This document shows positions 10,616 to 23,068 of a stretch of 64,000 bases of DNA, piece by piece. The notes below the pieces were generated by a model that saw only the letters and a list, made by a program, of their open reading frames with translations, did not search any database and was not told where the DNA came from. How positions within the stretch are numbered: position 1 is the first letter of the stretch; every line of letters starts with the position of its first letter. The DNA comes from Lotus japonicus. Lineage: Eukaryota; Streptophyta; Magnoliopsida; Fabales; Fabaceae. The stretch lies in assembly GCF_012489685.1 (NCBI RefSeq), contig NC_080046.1, positions 38,465,176 to 38,529,175 of the forward strand. Direction: 5' to 3'. The position numbers and the translations under genes are program-made.

Positions 10616-12305
10616 TTAAGGGTCAGTAAAAAGTTCTGGGTACTGTTCCTTGATCTTTTCCTTCAGCTCCCACGTCGCATCGCCGGTGTCCTTGTTCCAA
10701 ATAACCTTCACTAACTCGATCTCTTTTCCCCTCAACTGCTTTATCCTTGTGTCACCAATGCTGATTGGCGGTGTCTCGAAAGACAAGTTATCCTTCAACT
10801 CAATGTCATCCAGCTCGATGACGTGTGTCGGATCAGCAATATACTTCCTCAGTTGTGACACATGGAATACATCGTGAATGTTTGATAGAAAAAGCGGTAG
10901 TGCGATCTGATAAGCTACCGGTCCTACACGACGAGTAATCTGATAAGGTCCAATGAACTTTGGCGTAAGCTTTCTTGACTTGATTGCTCGACCAACTCCT
11001 GTAGTCTGAGTAACTCGCAGAAACACATGATCTCCTTCTTCAAATTCCAGGGTTCTGCGCCTTTGATCTGCATAGCTCTTCTGTCTACTCTGAGAAGCCT
11101 TCATCTTCTCTCTGATCTGTTTAATCTTCTCAGTGTCTGTTGCAGAAGTTCCGGTCCTACTAACAAATTCTCTCCATCTTGATACCAACATAAAGGTGTT
11201 CTACACTTGCGGCCATACAAAGCCTCATACGGTGCCATGCCTATGGTCGTATGAAAACTGTTGTTGTATGTGAACTCAATCAGTGGCAATAGGGTATCCC
11301 AACTGCCCTTGTTGTCTAACACGCAAGCTCGTAGCAAATCCTCCAATGATTGGATAGTTCTCTCTCAGTTTGCCCATCAGTCTGTGGATGATAAGCAGAA
11401 CTTAATCTCAGCCTCGTTCCCAAAGCATTATGAATAGCTCCCACAAATGTGAAGTAAACTTCGGGTCTCTATCGGAAACGATACTTGTTGGCACTCCATG
11501 AAGTCGCACAATCTCAGCTATATAAATCTCTGATAGCTTATCCACGTTGTACGTAGTTCTCACAGGTATGAAATGAGCCGACTTAGTCAATCGATCCACG
11601 ACTACCCAAATCGAATCATATCCTTTTGAGTTCTTGGCAACGCCACGACAAAATCCATCGATATGCTATCATTTCCCCATTGAGGTACATCCAAGCTCTG
11701 TAGCATACCTGAAGATTTCTGATGTTCCACCTTCGCCTTCTGACAGATTAAACATGCAGCTACATATCCTGCCACTTGTCTCTTCATCCCTGGCCACCAA
11801 AAATTCACCTTCAAGTCTGATACATCTTTTTCCTTCCAGGGTGAATGCTCAACTTGCTTTTGTGACCTTCGCCATAATCAACCTCCTTAAGTCAGGGTTG
11901 TTAGGTACGCAACCTCTATCCTTGCATCGCAGGATATTGTCACTCCCTACCTTGAATTCCGGGTCCTTACCCTGAATTACTAAATTCTTATTTTCCGAGT
12001 AAAAATTCATCTTGTAACTGTTGGTCTCCGGATTTCTTCCATCAATCCATTGTGATCTTGATCGTCCCAAACTTCAGTTCTCCCTCGATGCTCTCACATC
12101 TAAGCTCAAATCTCAAAATTGTTCCAGCAGTTGCATGCTCCTTAACCATCATTGATGAGATATGCATTCTTCCTGCTCAACTGCGATCAGTAACGACATT
12201 AGCGCTTTCCAGGATGGAATTGTAGGTGTAAAGAGTAATCCTTGAGAAATTCATCCAGCGTCGTTGGTCTCGTTCAACTCCTTCTGGTCAAACAAGTCTA
12301 ACTTC
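10616..12305 (-). pseudogene. Gypsy unit A: integrase, chromodomain and RNase H tail, multiply frameshifted
   Basis: Minus-strand pieces in order: RNase H tail (about 12305-12130), then integrase fragments 12070-11849, 11814-11602 (NFWWPGMKRQVAGYVAACLICQ, the HHCC finger), 11599-11408 ([19 protein letters not shown]), 11346-11101 (FTYNNSFHTTIGMAPYEALYGR), and finally 11191-10616. The last 191-codon piece is unbroken through the integrase C-terminus (GPYQITRRVGPVAYQIALP) and chromodomain (HVSQLRKYIADP ... RGKEIELVKVIW ... ATWELKEKIKEQYPELF). Units B and C are frameshifted inside this last piece. Elsewhere unit A carries many single-base indels that B and C lack. Confidence 0.85.
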
Positions 12306-12309
12306 TAAG

Positions 12310-13999
12310 TCCTTGACGTGTCCTGCATGTCCGACTCGGTCGGTTCTATGTTGGAAATAACATTTGGTTGACGTCACGTGAATTGCACAACCTTAACCAT
12401 CATTGATCTTTACTTTTGTTCGTTTGAACCATTCCAAAATTCTGCCTTAAACTATACAGACCTCTGGCATTCCAGAAGTGAATGTTCAAGCCTGTCCTCG
12501 GGATCTTCAACTCATGATTCAAACTTAACTCGATCGGTCTATAACTCATAGACGAACTATTCCCTTGGAATCTTACTAGTCCATTAAACGTCGATTCCAA
12601 ACTTCGTAACTATCCTCATTCGCACCATGAATCAATCTTCTACTTAGTACATTCACTCAAAGTAAAAAAACTCGACGTGAAGTCTTAATACCTTTGTCAC
12701 GTAGACCCAATCCCTTTTAACATCCATGTCATCAGCAACATTATAAAGCTAATCACCATCTTAATATCTTACAATCCATTATTGTCATCATCCCCTTTTT
12801 CCGGAGACTTCCCTTACTTGAACCATAAAACCAACCTTCACTTATTCACAACCCACTTTACAATTACCTAAAATCCTTAACACTTCCCCCCAAATCCGAA
12901 CTTATTCCCTAGAAGAGTCAAACCATAGCTGTACCTCAGGAAACTTAACTAGTCATTTTATCATCCGATCCCTCACATTCGGAGGTTTAACTACAATCAT
13001 TAATGCCAACACCACTAAATCTCTGATTCGAACATGATTTTCACCTCCCAAGGTCAATCTTAACCCTTAAATCCTCACTTAACTTAGTGAAATTCACTTG
13101 CTAACCCCAGCATGCAATATCGGAATCCATAACAAAGTTCCATTCACTCTTAGACTCTAAGAAATTTGTCCACATATAACAACCTCAAGTATTCATCTTA
13201 ATACTAACTCTTTATTTCCGTAACTAGATCGTCCTCCATCAATCCGATACTTAGTCTCTCGATCAAAACCTGACAAACCTTGAGTCCTACGCACTTAAGA
13301 CAAGAATTCATAGACTTAAAACCTAAACTTTCACCACGTTTGGACCTCAAATGTCCTTTAATTCTTCAATACTTCTTAAATGAATATCCATTTCTTAAAC
13401 TATAACTCCTCCCCAAAGGAAATCAATTACTTAACAAGAACTTTACTTCCCAACTCAACTAATCCTCGATCCAATCAAATTAATCTTACCAATCCATCTA
13501 TCAAAGTCCATTGCCAGTTCTGATTCCGAATATCACCCCCTCAATATTAAGTTGATCAGGCCTAATACATCGAAGGTGAAGATTTAGAAAAACCCACTGG
13601 AACAGTCGATGAGTTCCTAACATCCAGTAGTCACAGAGATCTTGATATTAAATCCTCAATGATGCCGCTACGGAACTACACACTCTCGACACCATACATA
13701 TACTATCCATACGGAATCTCCCTGAGATTCATCCTTCAGCTTCTAGCTTCTTGTTAAACACATCGGTGCAAGACTACTTTTCTAGGCTTAACGCGTTACT
13801 AAACCTCGTGTAACTTCTATAGTTTAAACACGAGCAACGGTCAAATAAAGTATTATTAGGCGTAATAACTATAAAGTCAAAGCTCGACAGTAAAGGCAAG
13901 TTAGGTGTGTTGCACACGTTACGAGAGTATTGAAGCGTATTATACCGGAATGAGAAAGAATAGTTAGAAGGTTACCATCGTTATTGCGCTCTCCTCTGG
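12310..13999. other. Gypsy unit A: non-coding block replacing protease/RT
   Basis: No protein-like frame exists on either strand. The block is pyrimidine-rich on the plus strand and homologous throughout to 20503-22037 and 28719-30253, and in most of its length to 62150-64000. No RT motif (such as a YVDD-type active site) is present. Numerous single-base insertions relative to the other copies suggest sequence errors in this copy. Confidence 0.75.
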
Positions 14000-14697
14000 T
14001 TAATCCCTCAGCTCCTTCACCGTCCATGATATAACCCTTCCTTCAGCAGCAGGGCGCTTTCCCCTTACGGTGTTAACAAACGGCTCAACCTTGGGTGTCT
14101 TGCAGTTGTTGGCCAGATGTCCTGGTAGATCACACTTGAAACACCTCGGCTTCCCCTTCGGGCATTTCGTGGAGTAGTGCCCAATCTCCCCGCATCTGTA
14201 ACATGACACTTGTTTCTTTTCCCCTCTGACCATGGCAGGAAGCTTGCCCTTCATCTTGTTGTCAGACGGTCCTGCCTGGAACGTCCTACAGTTTACAGCC
14301 AAATGTCCACGTTGTTTGCACTTGCAGCATTTGGTCCAGTCATTGGGCACTGAAAGGCGTAGTGTCCAAGTCTCCCACAACGGTAGCATGTCACAGCCTC
14401 CTGGAAATTGCGGTCGTTAACTTGCGTGATCCTGGGGTAGGGTCTCTTCCCTCGGATGCTGGTATGGCTTCCACTGCGGTACTCCTGTGGATCTGACCTC
14501 ACTGGTCCTCCAGCTCCAGCTCGATCCAATCCACTATGCTGGTACTTGGACGCCTCGATTAGCGGTTGAGGTCGTTCACGTGCAGCCTCCTCAGCGCGTC
14601 TGTAAGCGTCCTCAGCAGCCTGATTCATCATTGCCTCAATCATGGTAGCTATTGCCTTTGCCATCCTGTCAGGGCTTACCATCCTATGCTTAGTCAA
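14000..14697 (-). pseudogene. Gypsy unit A: gag remnant with zinc knuckles, frameshifted
   Basis: Two overlapping frames (14697-14293 and 14389-14000) together cover the same protein as the 278-codon gag remnants of units B and C. The first knuckle (CYRCGRLGHYAFQC) is in the first piece. The remaining three knuckles (GHLAVNC, CYRCGEIGHYSTKC, CFKCDLPGHLANNC) are in the second. The break lies near 14330, where one base is missing relative to the other units. The N-terminal capsid domain is absent, as in the other units. Confidence 0.75.
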
Positions 14698-14876
14698 ACA
14701 AACAGTTAGTACTCATCATCGGATAGCTCTAACAACTATACAATATGATCAAGCAATAACTTCAATCAATTCTAAGCGAGAAATCGCTTGGCAGACAATC
14801 AATTTTTACTCTTTGCAGAGTCACACAACCTAGCACAGAAGACCTATTCCCCAAAGACTCCCGAAAGACTCGACAA

Positions 14877-14888
14877 GCTCTGATACCA
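14877..14888 (-). other. Primer binding site, tRNA-Met type (gypsy unit A)
   Basis: The minus strand reads TGGTATCAGAGC, three bases from the LTR edge at 14892. Identical sites are at 23057-23068 and 31273-31284. Confidence 0.9.
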
Positions 14889-14891
14889 CAA

Positions 14892-17800
14892 TGTAACACC
14901 CGATTTCGGTGGCGTCACTTTCGTAACCAAAAGAATAACTTAATGCGGAAAACGTGAATTATTTTTTTTTCGATAATAAAATAAAGACTGAAAGAAATAA
15001 ACTCTCGACAAAAGGTAAAAGAGAACTAATATACAATAAATATATACAGCCCCACTAGTAACCACGTCACGAGTAAACCTCAAGTGACGGTGACAGAAGA
15101 AAGTAACGCCCGAAGGCAAAAGTACAAACCAAAAGAAAAGTCAAGTGTCCGCAACACTATCCCTCAAAATGAGAATGAGTTAGCCCAGATGGCCTAAAAC
15201 AAGACCTCTTAGTCCAACCAACTCTCTGTGATTTCCGTAAAGAGAACCCAAGAAAAGCTAAAGGTCGGGGACCTACCCTGCCCAAAACGAAAGACTGAAC
15301 ATCAGAGCCAAGACGCTACTCCTACACTAATCCCAACTATGCATCCCCAAGATCGTCGTCTGAATCTAAATCCAAGACGACTATGTCGATGACTGCATCG
15401 GTCTCCACAGTTGGTCGAGCGGGTTCTGCACCCGATCCCAAGTCTATCGACAGGGTGAACTAGTGCCTGAAGAAGTCCTCCCACAGGCACCTCCTCCGAG
15501 GGGTTCGTCCGAAGGCGACGGTGGTGGTGGCACTCCCAGTCCAGGTCCGCAGTGTACACCCGGTGGCAAGTTGAAGCTGATAGTGTAGTGCCTCCAAACT
15601 CGTGCGTCAGGCTTGGTATCCGGTCAATGCGATCCTCCATTATTCGCCCCGAATAGATAGCTCGGTGGCCAGCGGGGTCGACCACCCATGAGCCCGGGGT
15701 GTCTTGGTCCAACATCTCAAACCTGGTCCCCCCGAAGGGACGACCGTCTCGTACCAGTCCGCCATACTCAACTGACAATGGCGTAGTCCGCCCAAACACA
15801 CACAGAAGACGCGAGGGTCAACTCCAAAGAATTATATAAATAATAAAACCAGATATATAGGGTAATAATTATTTAGCCTCTCAGGCTATACGACTAGGGA
15901 TAACATCCTAGGGTTGCATATATCACAATGAATATAAAGATCATAATAACAATTAGCATGCCTCAAGTAGGATAAACAGGTACCAATCACACTCAGCAAC
16001 TAAGTCAGCATGTATGTTGCATGAAATGCAATGCTGGGTAACAAAATGCATTCCGGAAAAAGGATGGACACCATCGAGTCAGCCCTAACACCGGCCAAAG
16101 TGGGACCATTCCGCTCGGGCGTCTCTTACACCACACAAAAGTAGTCAGATCAGCAGTGAACCCGTAGGTCTGCCATTCCGTCTGCTACTGAGGACCACCG
16201 TAGGTCCTAAATATGGAAATCCGGGTCTTATGACCATTTTGGAATCCACCGAGGTCCGGTAATCCGCCGTGTATTAACCTCAAAATGAGTGCATGAATGC
16301 AAGTGATTAGCCAAACAACGTCTCCGACCTCACTCGACACGTCGTCACGTGTTCTAGCTAACTTATTGTCTCTAAAAAGCCTACCCTAAGGCAAACGTCG
16401 ATTCTGCCGACAAAATGAATTAATCAAAAAGAAGAAGAATGTACTTTGGAACTCATGGTTCCCGGCTAAAACTTTAGATAGCCAATCAATAAACTGCTCA
16501 TCGAGCGAAAAGGTACCGAAGTACTTGGAAACTTATAGTCTCCGGCTAAACTTTAGATAGCCAAACATTAAACTGCTCATCGAGCGAAAAGAGTATCAAC
16601 ATACTCGAAAACTTGTTAGTTCCTCAAAACTTGGACTCGACGACGCTTCTCGTATTTCCCAAACTAATATTCAGGCTCTAAGCTCTTATCTAAGATTTAT
16701 TATTATTGTTCAAAGTATTTAGAAGTTGATTAATGTCTTATGAGTTTTTCCGTGATGAAATAGTTTTCATTTTAATCTTATAATACTTCCTAGAGTTTCA
16801 GAGATCCCATAATCTCAAATAATTCCCTGAGAAGGTCTCGATCCATTAAAACATAACAAGGTCCGAACTCCGTTCGTCCTTTAAAACTCTCTCAAAATCT
16901 CATAAAAATTCGGCATGACTTGCCCGTAATCCTCACTTTCCAGAAACATAGGCACGAGTGGAATAGCATCAATGAAACAGCTCAACCAATAGGCATAAAC
17001 AGCATATTCCAACACATCCTAAGTTAACCATGTAGCACATAGCATGTGAATCATTTAGCACACAATATCATGGCATCAAGTACTCAACAAGTTCGGCCGA
17101 AGCCTCAGAAATCATTTCAGACATTTAGCAATTAGGTGCATAACACATAAATCAAGTCGAATTTCATCGACACCTAAAGCATTATCTAGTAATTCAGAGA
17201 GTAGCCCTCACCTGTAACTCCTCCAGCGTTTTCCTCACAACCTCCTTCACGTTCCTCGCCTTGATCTCCAGGAAACTCCTCAAAAGAACCTTAAGCCAAA
17301 TCACAGAAATCAACACATTGAGTCAGAAACTCAGCAAGCAATAAGTCCTAGGGTTACACGGTACATTACAAACTCTGTGGTACGACAATCTAACGCGTTA
17401 AGACAAGTTTTCGAAAAAGTCGGATTTCCTCCCCCCCTTGGTATAGCTCTCGGCCACTTTCCTTAATTGGGAGGGTCGATTTTTCTTCGATCAAACTTGG
17501 TTCCTAGGTTAACATACGCCGTAACTAAGACGGTTCTAAGCTCGGAAAAATTTTCGGATCGAAAACTGATATAGGGGTAGTTTGGTCATTATTTTTAGCT
17601 CAAAATTTCAAAATTGGATTTTGAAAAACAGATTGGATGGAGACGTCCACAACGACGTTTATGACGACAAATCCTACTAGCACTAAGCCAAGTCGATAGA
17701 TTAGAGCTTAAAGGTTGCGACTTTACCGAAAAATGGTATTTAAGGTAGAAGTTGATCCCGGCGGCATTTCGTCGACATTTGACAAAATCTAATCCGCAGA

Positions 17801-18772
17801 ACACGCTCAGGAGCATGCAGGGAAGAAGTTTAGACACTGAAATCAAGCTATTTGGACAATTTTACAAAAAGCTCCAAACTTTGAGCTCAGAAAAACTTAG
17901 AAAAAGTCGACAGATCTGACGATCAGAAGTGAGATATAGTTTACCTACCTCAAGGTCTTCGATTAGCAACGATCGGTGAAGAAAACGGGCAAAGATTCGC
18001 GAAAATCCGGATCCTCTCTTTCTCTCTAGCTGCTCACGGTTTTGGGGGAGGGAAAATGGGTATTTTTTTGCAAAAATCTAATTTTCAAGCTATTTATAGG
18101 TTTTGGAAAAAGCGGAAAAATGATTTTTTTGCGATTCCGATTTTTCCTGCGCGTTCCTCTGCGCATTCTAAGATAGGTTCTGGCGACAGAATTCCAGAAC
18201 TCAAAACAGGATTCTTGGAATTAAACCAAAAGATCCAAAATCGGCATAAGTCGGTGTAAGTCGGTTTATCCCGAAAAACTACTTTTTGCAGTGATCGTCG
18301 GATGAGAAAACTTCCTTCTGAAGAAAGATTAGGAATGACGAGAGAAATAGGGAACGCGGGTGGAATCTTCATTTGCAGCTCCCAATAGAAAAAGTCTTCA
18401 TCGTCTGTCGATCTTAGGTTTCTCGAACTATCAGGGATTCTGTTTCGGCAAACTTTCGAGAATTGGAATTTGACGTTCGTACTTTCCAGAATTTCGCATC
18501 GAAATAATTGTTTAAGGACGGAAAAGAGAAGTTCTAACATTTCTCTGAGGATTTTTGGAATTAGTTTCCATCGTGTCCCTAAGCGTAAATTAACTATTCA
18601 CTAATACCTTTGACCTAGGATTAAGCGTATGTTAGTCGTGCTATAACTCTTATCGGTTTTTCGATAAATTCTTGGACTTTTCCTGAACCTTTTTCCTTCC
18701 CAAATTTATCTTAATCAAATAAACTCTTTTATTTTATTCACTTATCCAAAGCGTTAAAACTTGGGCCTTACA
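14892..18772 (-). repeat. Gypsy LTR copy B (3,881 bp)
   Basis: Runs from TGTAACACC to GGCCTTACA. It is 36 bp shorter than copies C and D, with most small indels in its first 1 kb (14892-15850), including the region where C and D carry a 160-codon ORF. The rest is nearly identical to C. It lies between internal regions A and B and serves as the shared LTR of both. Confidence 0.92.
15302..15799 (-). pseudogene. LTR-internal ORF, broken copy (LTR B)
   Basis: Corresponds to the 160-codon ORF at 23531-24013, but small deletions (for example about 15440-15450) change the frame after the opening part. Only pieces of the shared product, such as RFEMLDQDTPGSWVVDPAGH, read in common with copies C and D. 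Confidence 0.4.
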
Positions 18773-18809
18773 TTACTACCCTCCAAAAAGAAAGTTTCGA
18801 CCTCGAAAC

Positions 18810-20502
18810 TTAAGGGTCAGTAAAAAGTTCTGGGTACTGTTCCTTGATCTTTTCCTTCAGCTCCCACGTCGCATCGCCGGTGTCCTTGTTCCAAATAAGC
18901 TTCACTAACTCGATCTCTTTTCCCCTCAACTGCTTTATCCTTGTGTCACCAATGCTGATTGGCGGTGTCTCGAAAGACAAGTTATCCTTCAACTCAATGT
19001 CATCCAGCTCGATGACGTGCGTCGGATCAGCAATATACTTCCTCAGTTGTGACACATGGAATACATTGTGAATGTTTGATAGAAAAAGCGGTAGTGCGAT
19101 CTGATAAGCTACCGGTCCTACACGACGAGTAATCTGATAAGGTCCAATGAACTTTGGCGTAGCTTTCTTGACTTGATTGCTCGACCAACTCCTGTAGTCT
19201 GAGTAATTCGCAGAAACACATGATCTCCTTCTTCAAATTCCAGGGTTCTGCGCCTTTGATCTGCATAGCTCTTCTGTCTACTCTGAGAAGCCTTCATCTT
19301 CTCTCTGATCTGTTTAATCTTCTCAGTCGTCTGTTGCAGAAGTTCCGGTCCTACTAACAAATTCTCTCCATCTTGATACCAACATAAAGGTGTTCTACAC
19401 TTGCGGCCATACAAAGCCTCATACGGTGCCATGCCTATGGTCGTATGAAAACTGTTATTGTATGTGAACTCAATCAGTGGCAATAGGGTATCCCAACTGC
19501 CCTTGTTGTCTAACACGCAAGCTCGTAGCAAATCCTCCAATGATTGGATAGTTCTCTCTCAGTTTGCCCATCAGTCTGTGGATGATAAGCAGAACTGAAT
19601 CTCAGCCTCGTTCCCGAAGCATTATGAATAGCTCCCCACAAATGTGAAGTAAACTTCGGGTCTCTATCGGAAACGATACTTGTTGGCACTCCATGAAGTC
19701 GCACAATCTCAGCTATATAAATCTCCGATAGCTTATCCACGTTGTACGTAGTTCTCATAGGTATGAAATGAGCCGACTTAGTCAATCGATCCACGACTAC
19801 CCAAATCGAATCATATCCTTTTTGAGTTCTTGGCAACGCCACGACAAAATCCATCGATATGCTATCCCATTTCCATTGAGGTACATCCAAGCTCTGTAGC
19901 ATACCTGAAGATTTCTGATGTTCCACCTTCACCTTCTGACAGATTAAACATGCAGCTACATATCCTGCCACTTGTCTCTTCATCCCTGGCCACCAAAAAT
20001 TCACCTTCAAGTCCTGATACATCTTTTTCCTTCCAGGGTGAATGCTCAACTTGCTTTTGTGACCTTCGTCCATAATCAACCTCCTTAAGTCAGGGTTGTT
20101 AGGTACGCACACTCTATCCTTGCATCGCAGGATATTGTCACTCCCTACCTTGAATTCCGGGTCCTTACCCTGAATTACTAAATTCTTATTTTCCGAGTAA
20201 AAATTCATCTTGTAACTGTTGGTCTCGGATTTCTTCCATCAAACCATTGGTGATCTTGATCATCCCAAACTTCAGTTCTCCCTCAGATGCTCTCACATCT
20301 AAGCTCAAATCTCAAAATTGTTCCAGCAGTTGCAGCTCCTTAACCATCATTGATGAGAGATGCATCTTCCTGCTCAATGCATCAGCAACGACATTAGCCT
20401 TTCCAGGATGGTATTGTAAGGTAAAATCGTAATCCTTGAGAAATTCCATCCAGCGTCGTTGTCTCATGTTCAACTCCTTCTGGTCAAACAAGTACTTTAA
20501 GC
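18810..20502 (-). pseudogene. Gypsy unit B: RNase H tail, integrase and chromodomain
   Basis: In sense order: 20502-20312 encodes the end of RNase H ([17 protein letters not shown], then [15 protein letters not shown]) and stops at TGA 20312-20314. 20208-19510 is integrase: HHCC finger (HKSKLSIHP ... CLICQ), catalytic Asp in [10 protein letters not shown], Asp in VSDRDPKF, and the catalytic Glu in QTDGQTERE. The frame then shifts at about 19550. 19540-19118 continues with FTYNNSFHTTIGMAPYEALYG, and the frame shifts again at about 19160, where one base is lost relative to unit A. 19055-18810 is the chromodomain (IELVKLIWNKDTGDATWEL). Integrase would insert the element, and the chromodomain would steer it to modified chromatin. 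Both are broken here. Confidence 0.88.
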
Positions 20503-22037
20503 TCTATGTCGTCCTGCTCGACCACTCGTGTCGGTTCTATGTTGGAAATAACATTGGTTGACGCTACGTGCAATTGCACAACCTTAACCACTTGATCCTT
20601 TACTTTTGTTCGTCCAAAAATTCTGCTTAAAATCAGTACACCTCTGGCATTCCAGAGTGAATGTTCAACCTGTCCTCGTGATCTCCACTCATGATTCAAA
20701 ACTTAACTCGATCGCTCTATAACTCATAGACGAACTATTCCCTTGGAATCTACTAGTCCATTAACGTCGATTCCAACTTCGTAACTATCCTCATTCGCAC
20801 CATGAAATCAATCTTCTACTTAGTCATCACTCAGAGTAAAACTCGACGTGAGTCTTAATACCTTGTGCATCGCTAGACCCAATCCCTTTTAACATCCATT
20901 CATCAGCAACTTATAAGCTAATCGCCATCTTAATATCTTACAATCCATTATTGTCATCTCCCCTTTTTCGAGACTTCCCTTACTTGAACCATAAAACCAA
21001 CCTTCACTTATTCACAACCCACTTTACAATCACCTAAAATCCTTAACACTTCCCCCAAATCCGAACTTATTCCCTAGAAGATCAAACCATAGCTGTACCT
21101 CAGGAAACTTAACTAGTCATTTTATCATCCGATCCCTCAACATTCGGAGGTTTAACTACAATCATTAATGCCAACACCACTAAATCTCTGATTCGAACAT
21201 GATTTTCACCTCCCAAGGTCAATCTTAACCCTTAAATCCTCACTTAACTTAGTGAAATTCACTTGCTAACCCCAGCATGCAATATCGGAATCCATAACCA
21301 AGTTCCATTCACTCTTAGACTCTAAGAAATTTGTCCACATATAACAACCTCAAGTATTCATCTTAATACTAACTCTTTATTTCCGTAACTAGATCGTCCT
21401 CCAATCAATCCGATACTTAGTCTCTTGATCAAAACCTGACAAACCTTGATTCCTACGCACTTGAGACAAGAATTCATAGACTTAAAACCTAAACTTTCAC
21501 CAAGTTTGGACCTCAAATGTCCTTTAATTCTTCAATACTTCTTAAATGAATATCCATTTCATAAACTATAACTCCTCCCCAAAGGAGATCAATTACTTAA
21601 CAAGAACTTTACTTCCCAACTCAACTAATCCTCGATCCAATCAAATTAATCTTACCAATCCATCTATCAAAGTCCATTGCCAGTTCTGATTCCGAATATC
21701 ACCCCCTCAATATTAAGTTGATCAGGCCTAATACATCGAAGGTGAAGATTTAGAAAAACCCACTGGAACAGTCGATGAGTTCCTAACATCCAGTAGTCAC
21801 AGAGATCTTCATATTAAATCCTCAATGATGCCGCTACGGAACTACACACTCCCGACACCATACATATACTATCCATACGGAATCTCCCTGAGATTCATCC
21901 TTCATCTTCTAGCTTCTTTGTTAAACACATCGGTGCAAGACTACTTTTCTAGGCTTAACGCGTTATTCTAAATCTCGTGTAACTTCTATAGTTTAAACAC
22001 GAGCAACGGTCAAATAAGGTATTATTAGGCGTAATAA
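20503..22037. other. Gypsy unit B: conserved non-coding block
   Basis: Stands in the place of protease, RT and most of RNase H. Next to the RNase H junction (20699-20503, minus) a short frame ends [14 protein letters not shown], which resembles the integrase C-terminus of this family (DPTHVIELDDIELK) but is diverged. The remainder has no protein-like frame. It is nearly identical to 28719-30253 and clearly homologous to the internal region of the separate element at 62150-64000. Confidence 0.7.
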
Positions 22038-22874
22038 CTATAAAGTCAAAGCTCGACAGTAAAGGCAAGTTAGGTGTGTTGCACACGTTACGAGAGTATT
22101 GAAGCGTATTATACCGGAATGAGAAAGAATAGTTAGAAGGTTACCATCGTTATTGCGCTCTCCTCTGGTTAATCCCTCAGCTCCTTCACCGTCCATGATA
22201 TAAACCCTTCCTTCAGCAGCAGGGCGCTTTCCCCTTACGGTGTTAACAAACGGCTCAACCTTGGGTGTCTTGCAGTTGTTGGCCAGATGTCCTGGTAGAT
22301 CACACTTGAAACACCTCGGCTTCCCCTTCGGGCATTTCGTGGAGTAGTGCCCAATCTCCCCGCATCTGTAACATGACACTTGTTTCTTTTCCCCTCTGAC
22401 CATGGCAGGAAGCTTGCCCTTCATCTTGTTGTCAGACGGTCCTGCCTGGAACGTCCTACAGTTTACAGCCAAATGTCCACGTTGTTTGCACTTGCAGCAT
22501 TTTGGTCCAGTCATTTGGCACTGAAAGGCGTAGTGTCCAAGTCTCCCACAACGGTAGCATGTCACAGCCTCCTGGAAATTAGTTGCGGTCGTTAACTTGC
22601 GTGATCCTGGGGTAGGGTCTCTTCCCTCGGGATGCTGGTATGGCTTCCACTGCTGGTACTCCTGTGGATCTGACCTCACTGGTCCTCCAGCTCCAGCTCG
22701 ATCCAATCCACTATGCTGGTACTTGGACGCCTCGATTAGCGGTTGAGGTCGTTCACGTGCAGCCTCCTCAGCGCGTCTGTAAGCGTCCTCAGCGGCCTGA
22801 TTCATCATTGCCTCAATCATGGTAGCTATTGCCTTTGCCATCCTGTCAGGGCTTACCATCCTATGCTTAGTCAA
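22038..22874 (-). pseudogene. Gypsy unit B: gag remnant with four CCHC zinc knuckles
   Basis: 278 codons, uninterrupted. Four CX2CX4HX4C knuckles lie at residues 106-119, 126-139, 168-181 and 188-201. The first and third resemble each other (CYRCG..GHY), as do the second and fourth (GHLA.NC), so a pair appears duplicated with a 62-residue period. The N-terminal 105 residues are Ala/Glu/Arg-rich and lack the usual gypsy capsid domain. The last 50 or so residues run into sequence unrelated to a protease. Such a protein could bind element RNA but not build a particle. It starts about 200 bp downstream of the primer site, normal for gag. The intact frame in two copies suggests recent function or recent duplication. 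Confidence 0.8.
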
Positions 22875-23056
22875 ACAAACAGTTAGTACCCATCACAAGA
22901 TAGTCTCTGGCACAACTATACAATATGATCAAGCAATAACTTCAATCAATTCTAAGCGAGAAATCGCTTGGCAGACAATCAATTTTTACTCTTTGCAGAG
23001 TCACACAACCTAGCACAGAAGACCTATTCCCCAAAGACTCCCGAAAGACTCGACAA

Positions 23057-23068
23057 GCTCTGATACCA
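23057..23068 (-). other. Primer binding site, tRNA-Met type (gypsy unit B)
   Basis: TGGTATCAGAGC on the minus strand, three bases from the LTR edge at 23072. Confidence 0.9.

Noticed and set aside
18056..18259. Plus-strand 67-codon frame in the gypsy LTR, repeated at 26271 and 34487
   Set aside because: It recurs only because the LTR is repeated. It overlaps the TATA-like region, is broken in LTR A, and has no protein-like conservation.
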